From positions 13,194,258 to 13,258,257 of the forward strand of contig OX453280.1 of the NCBI GenBank assembly GCA_949710005.1: a stretch of DNA of 64,000 nt. Reading direction: 5' to 3'. The notes below the pieces were generated by a model, which worked only from the letters and a program-made list of their open reading frames with translations, was not told the origin of the DNA and made no database searches. This stretch comes from Ricordea florida (Eukaryota > Cnidaria > Anthozoa > Corallimorpharia > Ricordeidae). The position numbers and the translations under genes were made by a program. This document shows, piece after piece, positions 1 through 9,200 of the stretch (position 1 is the stretch's first letter; each line of letters starts with the position of its first letter).

Positions 1-132
1 TTTCCTTACATCTTCATAATGTTTAATTTCTCTCTCGAGATTTTGTAATACTTCACTCGATTTTTGTAGTCTGAAATTAATAGGATCTGAATTATTGGGT
101 AATCCAGGGTAAATTCTGTTGTATTCATCCAT
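1..132 (-). CDS. Partial small Polinton gene (N-terminus only)
   Basis: An ATG at 132-130 opens a frame of 44 codons that runs off the window without a stop. The N-terminus MDEYNRIYPGLPNNSDPINF is followed by a charged helical stretch rich in Glu, Lys and Leu that looks like the start of a coiled coil. An ATCTTTAAAT block (158-167), the motif found before the other genes of the element, lies about 25 bp upstream and supports the start. The product is not recognised. Position and style fit the small structural-type genes of the element. Confidence 0.6.
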   Translation of the reverse strand, partial: MDEYNRIYPGLPNNSDPINFRLQKSSEVLQNLEREIKHYEDVRK

Positions 133-157
133 ATTATATTTTACTACTCAACATGTT

Positions 158-167
158 ATCTTTAAAT
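158..167 (-). promoter_or_regulatory. Putative element-specific promoter motif, copy 1
   Basis: Plus-strand ATCTTTAAAT (minus strand ATTTAAAGAT) lies 26 bp upstream of the ATG of the partial gene at 1-132. The same core recurs upstream of other genes of the element. Confidence 0.5.
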
Positions 168-170
168 TTG

Positions 171-1400
171 TTACTTTCTCTTTTTTATACTTTCAACAAA
201 ATACAAAACCACAGCCATTATCAAAAGCCAAGCATTCTTACCTAAAAATCCAATAACCTCACCAGCTGTTTTAAATAGAAAGCTAACTATTGCACCAACC
301 ATTCCTGGCAATATTTCGCCCAGTTTTTTACCTAAAGTTTTCAACCCATTACCAACACCTTTTCCTAATTTGGATAGACCTTTTGAAAGATTAGAAACGA
401 TAACACCAATAACAGCACCAACAGCGCTAACAACAGCAAATACTGTAAACCCATACTTTTTGAAGATGTATTTTAATCTCTCACGTAATGGTAGATTTTT
501 AAGTATTTCTTCTTTTCGACTCTCAATATCTGATATTTGTTCTTCTATATAAATTGTTTTATTTCTAATTTGTTCATTTAATTTATCAACCTCTGATTGT
601 AATCGCTCTTTACTTTGCTCTAAATTTGATAAATTTAATTTACCCTCCTTATATTTGTCTATTTCTTCTTTGTATAATTTTACTTCATCCAAAAGTTTCT
701 CACCTTGTATTTTTAATTCTATATTCTGTTTAACAGTTTGATCAAAAAGACTTTTATTATCAGATTTTTCTACCTGTTGTTTCTCAATGAATACACGAAG
801 TTCTTTTTCTCTTTCTACATATTGGTTAATCTCATCTGTACGAGTTGCTAAAAGTGATTCTATTCCTTGTACTGCATTAAGTAAATCATTATGTTGATCA
901 TTAACTTCATTCAATTGTGATTGGACATCATTATATATACCCAACATGCTTTCATAATCAGCACCAAGAGCTTTTCTCATTGTTTTTGGTAAATCTTCAA
1001 TCTTAAGATTTCCATCTTTATCAACCACTGTATGCGACGCAGAATTAATCCTATTACTAAATCTAACGATTAAACTACCATCTTCTCCAAAAGTTACATT
1101 AAATGTTCCGTCATCGGTATTGTAATTTGGAAAATATCTTTTTAGTTCTTTCCCCGCTTCTCTCCTTCTATCATATTCCTCATCTTTTTCCCTAATATTT
1201 GCCGGTTTTTTCTCTTCATCTTTTATTTCCCATTGAAGCCTTTTTCTCTCCGCCATATATTCTGAATAACCAAGATAACCCTGATCAACAGATGTAGATG
1301 TATTTGGACTTTGGTAAAATGTATTATCTTCATCATCATCATTATCATCATCATCTCCTTTTGGTAAATCCACTAATGATATATCTTCTGCTTCTGCCAT
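171..1400 (-). CDS. Coiled-coil protein with glycine-rich membrane-active C-terminus
   Basis: The 409-aa protein has three parts. The N-terminus is acidic, with an Asp/Asn run at residues ~14-26. The middle (~150-300) is a long Glu/Lys/Leu-rich region predicted to form a coiled coil. The last ~100 residues contain hydrophobic stretches around VFAVVSAVGAVIGVIVS and a C-terminal WLLIMAVVLYFV, separated by amphipathic Gly/Lys repeats such as KGLSKLGKGVGNGLKTLGKK. It is therefore probably membrane-associated. No enzymatic motif is visible. It sits among the small structural-type genes of the Polinton, and a virion or membrane role is an inference. Its start is the ATG just downstream of promoter motif copy 2. 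Confidence 0.75.
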   Translation of the reverse strand: MAEAEDISLVDLPKGDDDDNDDDEDNTFYQSPNTSTSVDQGYLGYSEYMAERKRLQWEIKDEEKKPANIREKDEEYDRRREAGKELKRYFPNYNTDDGTFNVTFGEDGSLIVRFSNRINSASHTVVDKDGNLKIEDLPKTMRKALGADYESMLGIYNDVQSQLNEVNDQHNDLLNAVQGIESLLATRTDEINQYVEREKELRVFIEKQQVEKSDNKSLFDQTVKQNIELKIQGEKLLDEVKLYKEEIDKYKEGKLNLSNLEQSKERLQSEVDKLNEQIRNKTIYIEEQISDIESRKEEILKNLPLRERLKYIFKKYGFTVFAVVSAVGAVIGVIVSNLSKGLSKLGKGVGNGLKTLGKKLGEILPGMVGAIVSFLFKTAGEVIGFLGKNAWLLIMAVVLYFVESIKKRK

Positions 1401-1427
1401 ATTTAGATTTTTTACTCATCAGTAAGA

Positions 1428-1439
1428 AATCTTTAAATC
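1428..1439 (-). promoter_or_regulatory. Putative element-specific promoter motif, copy 2
   Basis: AATCTTTAAATC on the plus strand (GATTTAAAGATT on the coding strand) lies about 28 bp upstream of the 409-aa gene. It is followed by TTCTTACTGATG, which also follows the motif upstream of the 72-aa gene. Confidence 0.6.
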
Positions 1440-1455
1440 GTACACAGTGAAGTAT

Positions 1456-1878
1456 CTATAAAAATTTACTAGCCATATAACCTAAGGCTAACATACCACC
1501 GCCTACATATGCCATTTCGCCCATCTTTTGATTATCGCTAGGTCTATAATAATCAGTGAATTTAGGTTCATCGAGCAAAGCTCTCCCCGACTCCGTCGGT
1601 TGCATTTGTTCATATAATGCAAATTGTTCATTTGTAGTTGAAATATTTTTTGATGCTTGATATTTTTCATCTTTTTTCTTTATTTTCCAATCCATTAGTT
1701 TTTGTCTTTTTTCCTGATATTCTGCATAATCTCTTTGATATTTTTCTAATGCTTTATCGTGTCTTATTTTTTCTGTATCAGTTTTATTTCCTGATAAATA
1801 TTTTGCGAGATATGATCCTCCAACAAAAGCTGATGCATTTAATACTGCTCCTCCAATCATAAATAGTATTGATGCCAT
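1456..1878 (-). CDS. Small two-membrane-segment protein with charged middle
   Basis: The 140-aa protein has a hydrophobic N-terminal segment (ILFMIGGAVLNASAFVGGSY), a highly charged Lys/Glu/Asp helical middle (~30-80) and a second hydrophobic C-terminal segment (YVGGGMLALGYMASKFL). This hairpin-like layout suggests a small membrane or virion-associated protein. I recognise it only as a protein type typical of cnidarian Polintons and assign no function. The gap to the upstream 72-aa gene is 11 bp with no promoter motif, so the two are probably co-transcribed. Confidence 0.72.
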   Translation of the reverse strand: MASILFMIGGAVLNASAFVGGSYLAKYLSGNKTDTEKIRHDKALEKYQRDYAEYQEKRQKLMDWKIKKKDEKYQASKNISTTNEQFALYEQMQPTESGRALLDEPKFTDYYRPSDNQKMGEMAYVGGGMLALGYMASKFL

Positions 1879-1889
1879 TTTTATATTCG

Positions 1890-2108
1890 TTAATTTGGAA
1901 GTATCTTTTGTTCCTCTAAATATGTTTTTAGGTACATACTACCCGATAATACAGCAACCCATTTTGCATAATTTGTAATACTTGAGGATGGGTCGTTCAT
2001 AAATGATTCTTTCATTGCTTTTTTAGCAACATAACCAACACCAGCTGCTAATCCGATAAGGACTGCAGAATCAGTAACAGTTTTCACAAGTTTATTTTCG
2101 GTTGACAT
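1890..2108 (-). CDS. Small membrane protein, 72 aa
   Basis: The protein has one or two hydrophobic segments: VLIGLAAGVGYVAKKA near residue 16 and YAKWVAVLSGSMYLK near residue 47. No catalytic motif is present. It is the first gene of a probable pair with the 140-aa gene and has promoter motif copy 3 about 25 bp before its ATG. Function unknown, coding status supported by context, spacing and an intact frame. Confidence 0.65.
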   Translation of the reverse strand: MSTENKLVKTVTDSAVLIGLAAGVGYVAKKAMKESFMNDPSSSITNYAKWVAVLSGSMYLKTYLEEQKILPN

Positions 2109-2131
2109 GATTTTTTACTACATCAGTAAGA

Positions 2132-2142
2132 AATCTTTAGAT
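2132..2142 (-). promoter_or_regulatory. Putative element-specific promoter motif, copy 3
   Basis: AATCTTTAGAT on the plus strand, preceded by the conserved CATCAGTAAGA block shared with copy 2. It lies ~24 bp upstream of the 72-aa gene. Confidence 0.55.
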
Positions 2143-2159
2143 GACTTTAGGAGATTAAA

Positions 2160-2609
2160 TTACATCATTCCAATTTTTGGTCTATCTATCGGTTGTGGTT
2201 GTGTTGGTTGTGGTAATTGTGGAACTTGTGATAAATCTGGTATCCTATTTTTATATTCAGTGTACCCATCTCTAGCTTTTTCCCGATATCTCATAAAAAG
2301 ATCAAACGCTGTAAAACCTAATCCAACAATAGATAAAACAGTAGTAAAAGATAACTCTGGCATCCATGATTTTGATTCGCCATCTTCATTAGTCTCTTCT
2401 TCCTGTTTCATTTTTTCTTCACGTTTCATTTCCCTAGCTAATGCTTCTTTTGCTTTTTTATTATATTCAGCTAATTTCTTACCTGCTGCTACTTTTTTAG
2501 GATCTTTTTCCCGTTTTTTAGTATCTTTATTTTCCGGTTTGGGATCAGCTGTAATTTGTTCCGCAAAGCGGTGAGGGGCTTCACCCCGATCAACAACTTC
2601 TTCTGACAT
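2160..2609 (-). CDS. Basic/charged single-pass membrane protein, 149 aa
   Basis: Residues 1-75 are rich in Lys and Glu and include DPKKVAAGKKLAEYNKKAKE, which looks like an amphipathic basic helix. One hydrophobic segment follows near residues 86-106 (LSFTTVLSIVGLGFTAFDLF). The C-terminus is Pro/Gln-rich (LPQPTQPQP) and ends in KIGMM. The layout suggests a membrane-anchored accessory or minor virion protein. No known domain is recognised. The ATG at 2609 follows promoter motif copy 4. Confidence 0.7.
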   Translation of the reverse strand: MSEEVVDRGEAPHRFAEQITADPKPENKDTKKREKDPKKVAAGKKLAEYNKKAKEALAREMKREEKMKQEEETNEDGESKSWMPELSFTTVLSIVGLGFTAFDLFMRYREKARDGYTEYKNRIPDLSQVPQLPQPTQPQPIDRPKIGMM

Positions 2610-2630
2610 TATTTTATTTCCAAAGTAAAG

Positions 2631-2642
2631 AATCTTTAAATC
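2631..2642 (-). promoter_or_regulatory. Putative element-specific promoter motif, copy 4
   Basis: AATCTTTAAATC on the plus strand, 22 bp upstream of the ATG of the 149-aa gene. It is identical to copy 2 over 12 bp. Confidence 0.6.
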
Positions 2643-2650
2643 AGTTGTGC

Positions 2651-3232
2651 TTAGTAAACAGTATCATACCCATCAACACCTTGCTTTGTAGTCTGATCAG
2701 TTTTGTTAGAATCATCTGTATTAGTACTTGTAACTTGCTGTATTTTTCCTATTTTAACATGCTTAGCAACCTGAAATATACCACTAGCAAGTGCCGCCAA
2801 TCTTCCTGCTTTCAATGCTAATAGTCCTACAATGTTTGTTAGTTCACGATTAACTAAATCATCATTCTTCAAATCTACAAAAAGAGCTTCTATATCATCA
2901 ACTGGAACTAAATATGAAATAAGTTTGGAAACTAATTGAAGGGATGAATCAACCAATCCACCATTAATTTTTTTACCCATTACCGCTTGATATCGATTAA
3001 AATATTTTTCTACATCTTTTTCTGTTAATTTTTTTATATCCCCCAAACTCATTTCAACACCCAAATATTCCTTTGTGGTACCAAGAGCTGCCAGAATAGC
3101 TAGTGATTCCTGTTTAATTTCAAGTTCATTATCATTATTATCTTTTACCTCTGCCTTTCCTACAGTCTTTTCATCACTAATATAATCTTCCGGCATGGCC
3201 GGGGAGAGCTTCGCTCGATCAACTTCTGTCAT
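2651..3232 (-). CDS. Helical Polinton protein of unknown function, 193 aa
   Basis: The N-terminal ~45 residues are acidic and probably disordered. Residues ~50-165 are helix-rich with hydrophobic patches (IVGLLALKAGRLAALASGIF), and the last 25 residues are polar (Thr/Ser/Asp/Gln). It lies directly downstream of the packaging ATPase and upstream of the membrane genes. A minor structural protein is possible from position, but no jelly-roll or protease signature is visible, so this is not asserted. Confidence 0.65.
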   Translation of the reverse strand: MTEVDRAKLSPAMPEDYISDEKTVGKAEVKDNNDNELEIKQESLAILAALGTTKEYLGVEMSLGDIKKLTEKDVEKYFNRYQAVMGKKINGGLVDSSLQLVSKLISYLVPVDDIEALFVDLKNDDLVNRELTNIVGLLALKAGRLAALASGIFQVAKHVKIGKIQQVTSTNTDDSNKTDQTTKQGVDGYDTVY

Positions 3233-3256
3233 CTTATAATTTTCTAATAATACAAA

Positions 3257-3270
3257 GATTCTTTTAAATC
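3257..3270 (-). promoter_or_regulatory. Putative element-specific promoter motif, copy 5
   Basis: GATTCTTTTAAATC on the plus strand, a one-base-longer variant of the core, lies 24 bp upstream of the 193-aa gene. It falls between that gene and the end of the ATPase gene. Confidence 0.5.
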
Positions 3271-3272
3271 GG

Positions 3273-3914
3273 CTACGCCGGCCCGAAGGAAATCACCGAA
3301 GGGATCTCCAAATAACAATTGAATGGGTAACGTAAACATAAACATAGTCTAGAATATTTTTCAGTTTTTAATAATTGCATAAATTTTTTACATGATTCAT
3401 AATCCAAATCACCACCATAATCTTCAAAAAACATCTTCATACCTTTTTGCGATGGATTATGAAATGAGACGACATAAGCCACATTTTCTCGGAAAGGTTT
3501 TGCAATTGATGTTAATTGCTGAGTGAGAACCCAAACTGATAAACCATGATGCCTTCCGGAGAATGCCAAATCTATAAACTTGTTTGATCTTTTCTTCAGA
3601 TCATTAGATACAGCGCAATCGTCTAAAATTATTAATGTGTTTGTTCCAGAGAATAAAGTTTGGCAATCAGTTAATAATTCATTAATCTCGTCTATATTAC
3701 TAGCATCGGGTGACAATACATAGAATCTCTTATCCCCGCGAGCAAAATTATGATATGTTTTATTCTTAGAATAAGTTGGGCATATTAAAACAATGTAATC
3801 AAAAACTTTTCGGAATGGCCCTCTTAGTTGATCTATGATGTATTTTGTTTTTCCACAATTTGTTGGTCCGGTTATGATACAGTGGAATGGTATTTTTTCT
3901 CGTAGTTCTTCCAT
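3273..3914 (-). CDS. A32/FtsK-like genome packaging ATPase
   Basis: P-loop NTPase of 213 aa that would drive DNA packaging into the capsid. The Walker A motif GPTNCGKT is at residues 16-23 and Walker B (LIILDDCAV) near 94-102. A conserved asparagine/glutamine-type sensor region follows (VLTQQLTSIAKPFRENVAYV). Size and motif spacing match the Maverick/adintovirus packaging ATPases. The gene lies immediately downstream of the capsid gene on the same strand, the usual neighbour. The upstream spacer has only a loose AAAATTTAAAACC variant of the promoter motif near 3936-3948. Confidence 0.9.
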   Translation of the reverse strand: MEELREKIPFHCIITGPTNCGKTKYIIDQLRGPFRKVFDYIVLICPTYSKNKTYHNFARGDKRFYVLSPDASNIDEINELLTDCQTLFSGTNTLIILDDCAVSNDLKKRSNKFIDLAFSGRHHGLSVWVLTQQLTSIAKPFRENVAYVVSFHNPSQKGMKMFFEDYGGDLDYESCKKFMQLLKTEKYSRLCLCLRYPFNCYLEIPSVISFGPA

Positions 3915-3953
3915 GATTTTGTATCATAACATAAGGTTTTAAATTTTAGATTC

Positions 3954-5198
3954 TCAGTACTTAATTGATCTCAAACCTGAATTCATTATTTCCATCATTG
4001 CATCTGCTACAACAAACATATAACAGGTTACAGTGCCAGATCCGCTTTGTTTTCTTTTAATTTCTAGTTTTACCCCATCCCTTGTATTGTTTAAAACCAA
4101 ACCTCCACCATGAATATCATTATCAGGGTGAGTTCTCAAATCAACCCATAATGCAAACTTGTCATAATAAAAATCCCTTTCTTTCATGTCAATCCTGCTC
4201 CTCCCTTCTGTCTGTCCAAATCTTTTCTTAACTGACTCCCAGATATCAGAAGGTATCATACCCTTAGAGTATAAACGATTTGGTACACCATCAACATCTA
4301 TATTAATCGAGGTTATCCCTGGATTGTAAAAACTTTCAGAGTTTCGAGCTCCTGCAGTGTTGGGTAATTTAAACAAAAATAATATTCCTGTCATTGACCT
4401 TCTAGGTAGATTAATATGCTGGTTAATAACAGTGTCCCCTCCTACGGAAAAAGTAAAAGTTTTGTGAAGAGTAACATTTTCGTAAAAGAATCCTTTTCCA
4501 ACCTGATAAGCTGCTTGTGCCTCACGAGCTAAGTATTCGCTTGAAATGGAAGAATATTCTAACTCTAGGTTTTTGATTGAATACGTGGGGGTCTTTGTAG
4601 TATCAGAAAAAACAACAATATCAGAAACAGGGGCTAGCGTAATCTCAAAGATAAGATGATTATCTAGGGCTTTTGGATAGAAAACTCCGTGATCTTTTAG
4701 AATAGGGTGATTTAGTGGAATATGATACTTGTTATTATGCACTGATGCAAGAGCTACTTCCCTAACATCTTGAGTTTTCTTATCACCGGAATTTGTCCTT
4801 AGTTTTCTCATGTTTTCTGAAGAAATACCTTGTCTTAATTTATCCCCGCGATCCTCATCTGATAAAAATAAATCATGATATGTTTGAAATAGATCGTATC
4901 TTTGGGTATCTTGTAATGTTTCACCACCAAAAAGAACCCTTAATCTGGATACAAGATTACTGCTCACATTATTCACAAGGGTGTTATTAGCATGCCCATC
5001 AACTTCCAAATCAAAAAGTAGAGATACACTCCCAGGTACAATCACTAAATTATCAGAAAGTTTGGGGATATTTATATATAATGTTTCTCCAGGACTGGCC
5101 GAGGATGGATTTAATGTAATTCTATTCAAAGTTGATTCTGCTTTCAACCCAAATGGTTCTCGTGGAATTCTGTTTGGATTAATTTTTTCAGACGTCAT
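3954..5198 (-). CDS. Major capsid protein, double-jelly-roll type
   Basis: The 414-aa protein is beta-rich. It shows features of Polinton hexon-like capsid proteins: an N-terminal stretch NPSSASPGETLYINIPKLSD, the VSRLRVLFGGETLQD block, and an IPLNHPILKDHGVFYPKA segment before the middle. Length and position beside the packaging ATPase fit the family. It shares a 33-bp divergent promoter region with the integrase on the other strand. The fold assignment comes from family resemblance and synteny, not from a structure prediction. Confidence 0.82.
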   Translation of the reverse strand: MTSEKINPNRIPREPFGLKAESTLNRITLNPSSASPGETLYINIPKLSDNLVIVPGSVSLLFDLEVDGHANNTLVNNVSSNLVSRLRVLFGGETLQDTQRYDLFQTYHDLFLSDEDRGDKLRQGISSENMRKLRTNSGDKKTQDVREVALASVHNNKYHIPLNHPILKDHGVFYPKALDNHLIFEITLAPVSDIVVFSDTTKTPTYSIKNLELEYSSISSEYLAREAQAAYQVGKGFFYENVTLHKTFTFSVGGDTVINQHINLPRRSMTGILFLFKLPNTAGARNSESFYNPGITSINIDVDGVPNRLYSKGMIPSDIWESVKKRFGQTEGRSRIDMKERDFYYDKFALWVDLRTHPDNDIHGGGLVLNNTRDGVKLEIKRKQSGSGTVTCYMFVVADAMMEIMNSGLRSIKY

Positions 5199-5222
5199 TG
5201 TAATTTATAAGATACTTTGGCT

Positions 5223-5233
5223 AATCTTTAAAT
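5223..5233. promoter_or_regulatory. Divergent promoter between capsid and integrase genes
   Basis: AATCTTTAAAT overlaps the integrase ATG. On the other strand it lies 25 bp upstream of the capsid ATG in the same orientation as the other copies. The 33-bp spacer must serve both genes. The integrase side has only AT-rich ATTTATAAGATA as a candidate signal. Confidence 0.55.
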
Positions 5234-6257
5234 GAATAACGAAAAGATATCAAAAATATCGGCGAAGCAGGCCGCGCCAATACTTTCAAAAATATATTAT
5301 TCAACTGAAGGATACTGGAAAGGATATTCTGCGATTCCTAAATTAGCTGAAAAGGCAAAAGTAAGCGAAGATGAAGCAAAACAATGGTTAGAGAAACAAG
5401 CAATATGGCAAATATATCTACCAGCTCCAAAATATATTCCAAGACCACACTGGACTGTTGATATACCTAATCAAATTCATCAAGCTGACTTGTTATTTTT
5501 ACCGCATGATAGTGTTGGAAGAAAAACATATAAATATGCATTAGTTGTAGTTGATATTGCCTCGAGATATAAAGATGCGGAACCGTTGACTTCAAAAGAA
5601 AGTCGTGAAATTTCAAATGCTTTTACAAAAATATATTCTAGAAAGTTAAAATATCCTAAAACATTAATGGTTGATCCAGGAAAAGAATTTATGGGTGAAG
5701 TTACAAAACTTATGAATTACCATAATGTTAAAATACAAAGAGGTGAAGCTGGAAATCATAGAGCCCAAGCATTTGTTGAAAGTGCAAATAAAATATTGGG
5801 TGAGCGATTATTTAGTCATCAATATGCACAAGAAATGGTAAGTGATGAACGATCCAGAGTATGGGTGAAACGATTACCTGATATTTTGAAAACTTTGAAC
5901 AATACACCAACTAGAATAACTGGAAAAGAACCTGATAAAGCCATTAAAATGAAAGAGGTTGAACTTGAAACAAAAAGATATAAGAGAGTTGTTGGTCTTG
6001 ATGAGGTTAGGTTACCAATTGAGGTTAGTGTTAGATATTTATTATCTTCGGGTGAGCTTGAGGGTGGTGAAAAAAGACGAGCCACAGATCCTATTTGGAG
6101 CATAAAAGTTTATTATATTTCCGGAAGTAAGGTTTCTCCTAATCAACCGGTTTTATATTATTTAACTGATGGGCCGAGGCGTGGATTTGTAAGAGAAGAA
6201 TTGCAAGTTATTCCTTATGATACGCAGTTACCACCTAATTCTGTTTTAGTTAGATAA
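5232..6257 (+). CDS. Retroviral-type (rve) integrase of the Polinton
   Basis: DDE-family integrase of 341 aa that would insert the element and make the 6-bp target duplication typical of Polintons. The catalytic triad is visible: Asp in HQADLLFLP (~residue 85), Asp in MVDPGKEF (~147) and Glu in AFVESANKIL (~183). A C-terminal domain (residues ~250-341) includes SIKVYYISGSKVSPNQPVLY, resembling the chromodomain/SH3-like tail of the family. It is the only plus-strand gene here. Its 3' end overlaps the polymerase gene by 43 bp in convergent orientation. The frame is fully open. Confidence 0.93.
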   Translation: MNNEKISKISAKQAAPILSKIYYSTEGYWKGYSAIPKLAEKAKVSEDEAKQWLEKQAIWQIYLPAPKYIPRPHWTVDIPNQIHQADLLFLPHDSVGRKTYKYALVVVDIASRYKDAEPLTSKESREISNAFTKIYSRKLKYPKTLMVDPGKEFMGEVTKLMNYHNVKIQRGEAGNHRAQAFVESANKILGERLFSHQYAQEMVSDERSRVWVKRLPDILKTLNNTPTRITGKEPDKAIKMKEVELETKRYKRVVGLDEVRLPIEVSVRYLLSSGELEGGEKRRATDPIWSIKVYYISGSKVSPNQPVLYYLTDGPRRGFVREELQVIPYDTQLPPNSVLVR

Positions 6258-9200
6258 TGACCATATGGAAGAGTATGTATTCCATCTTCTTGAATGATCC
6301 TCTTATCATCATCAGCAGATAGTGCAACTTTATTAACAGTTTCAGTATAAACAAAATGCTTATAACTTCTTATTACAGGCATTTCTCTCATCTGCTTTGC
6401 TTTGGTATTCAAACATTCCTTGTAATCATCAAATCTTATACTATTTTCTACAACTGATTTTTTAATTCCTTTATCCTTTTTTATCTCTTCACCATCATCC
6501 ATCCTGAAAGCATATAGCTTAGCTCGTAGACCAACAAATTCGGTTATTATTCTACCGCCAGCTTCATCTTTAAACTTACCAATTACTTTTTTATTTACAC
6601 CCGTCTCAATACCTGATGAATGATTTTTAGGGTAATTGCTGGTGTCAAACATTTCTCTAACATCAGGGCTTATATCCTTATGGAAATCCTCAGTTTCTAT
6701 ATCATATACAAGACTATCTGTATCTGTCATAAGTAATTTAGCTTTTTCACCATATTTTGGTTTAATATAATTATAATGAAAGTCATACATCATTGCTTTA
6801 CTTATATCTAAAATACACATTCCTAAGTAAATAGGTTTATTGTAATTTATATGTGTTATATTCATATGTACTGCCATAAGATTTTCAGAAAAAATAGTTC
6901 TACGATTATAGTTAGCTTTTGATATTAATTTTCTTGCTTCTTTCTCATTAGTTACCAATCTTATATCAACCCTTTTTCTAAGATTTTCCATTGTTTTCCC
7001 AAATACAGAGTTGTTCATAAGTTTGAAGAAATCTTTTTCAAAGTCGTTTTTCGCTTGTGCTCTCAATTTTGTATTCAAATCTATGTAAGGTTTTAACCAT
7101 TCAGACTCTTCAAATGTAATTCCTCTATGAATCTTTGTTATTTCTAATCCCAGGCTTTCATATTTTTTTAGAGTTTCGTGGTGAACTACATATTTTTTCT
7201 TATCATTTAGGTTTGGTATTAATTTCTCAACCCTATTAACCTTAATTCTTTCCGGGGCAGACGGATAATCACTATGTAAATCATGAAGATGTTGTGGATA
7301 TTTTAAATCAACCTCTAATATACATGGTATATTTCTCCAATTTTTTAGCTCTTCTTTAGGTATCCATCTTAAGTCATGAGTTGGGAGTGGTTTACTCATT
7401 GCTCCACCATACAAGTTGTTTGCATCTAGATATTGTATATAATTTGTAGTTATTTTAGGATCATATTCTTTCATGTACGGGTTATTTGCTTTAGCATATC
7501 TGTTTGATATTTGAGCTATGCCGCCTCTAACACCTTTCTCAATCATAATTAACATATCAATGTCGATTATCATCTCCAATTCAATTTTGGTTAATTTTAA
7601 CATTGCATCCCAAGCCAGTCCGGGTGCTGTATAATACCAGGCGGGGTCCAAACCATAATTTGTTTGACAAACATCTCTAAAGTTTTCAAAAACATCAGCT
7701 AATAATAACACATCAGACTGTAGATATAGATTAAGGTAATCTCTCATTGTTTTCATATTAAAAGTTTCCCATACCTTTTTAGCATGTTCATAATCATCTT
7801 CTGAAATATCTTCACCTCTAAGTTTTGAGTAAAAAGATTCCTTTGACGGAAGTTGGGTTTCGTTTAATTTATCAAAATCATCAAGATAATCATATGGGAA
7901 TACTCCCTTTCTCAATAATAACTTTAATTCTTCACCTACAAAATACTTTGTAATTTCATGTAGGTTTTTATCTGTTGGATTAAGACACCTACTTCCTTTT
8001 ATTACACCTTTACAAACATCACACTTTCCACATTTAGTAAGATTACTAGACAAACTATCAAGGCTGGACGACATAAATTTTAATGAATCTATGAACCTGA
8101 TATCTCTCTTAACATCTATCATCTTATCACTTTCTTTATCTTTAAAGGTGTCAACTACAATCTCTTTTGAGAAAGAAATATACTTTTCCTCATTATTAGG
8201 TATAAGTTTTATTTTACCTTCTGTTTTTGCAAGATTATTAATAAATAGATGTGCATCATATCCCGATAAATTGTGAATTATAACTGGAAAGAATTTTGGA
8301 ATCTTATAATTTAAATTGCATTCATTATGTGCCGCACCTCTATACTTTCCTGTAAGATGACAGTGATCTATTACCTTATCTTCACCTAATTCTTTCTCAC
8401 ATATATGGCAATGAGTTGCGTTTTCATAGTTTATTTTTTCATCTTCAGTCATATTATTCTTATTAAACTTTTTGGATCTTTTTACATTATAACTAATACA
8501 TTTTTTATAAATTTCCTTAAATTCTTTTTCTAGATATTCAACAAATTTCTGTGCCACATCATCTTCTGAAGATTTAGCCGTATATCTATAAAATCTTGAT
8601 TTACATATATTTTCATTAAAACTCTTAATATAACAGCCAAATGCAACTGGTTTGTGGGTTTGATATTTATTTGTAAAACTTTTGCTTTTATCTAGGGGCT
8701 CATTATTTTTTATTTGTTTCAAAATACACTCAAAATCTGCATAGGCAACAATAGGTATTCTCATTTTTTTCACAAAATTTTTAAAAGAAATAAAACACGG
8801 GCTACCATCTTTATTTTTTAGCATATCAATCCTTGCTTCTTTGTATAAATAACAATACCCTTCGTGCTTTTCCAATGTGCTTTTTAAATGAAAAGGATTC
8901 AAACAATTATCACAAAAGTACAACTTACATTTACGTTTAGTAACTTGTCTTCGTATAAGAGCACTAATATTCTTTATTAAAACAAAGTGTTTATTTGGCT
9001 CTTCATTTGTTTCTTCTGTTAATAAAAGTAATCTAATCAGTTTAAATCCTCTTTTCATACTTCTTTTTATAGTATATACTCCTATTTTTTTATCATATCC
9101 AAATATTGAAATATCATAATCATTTTGGTTTTCAAAATTAGCAACATCTTGATCTGAAACTGGAAAATTAATTCCATTCCAATTAAAATTCTTTGATTGT

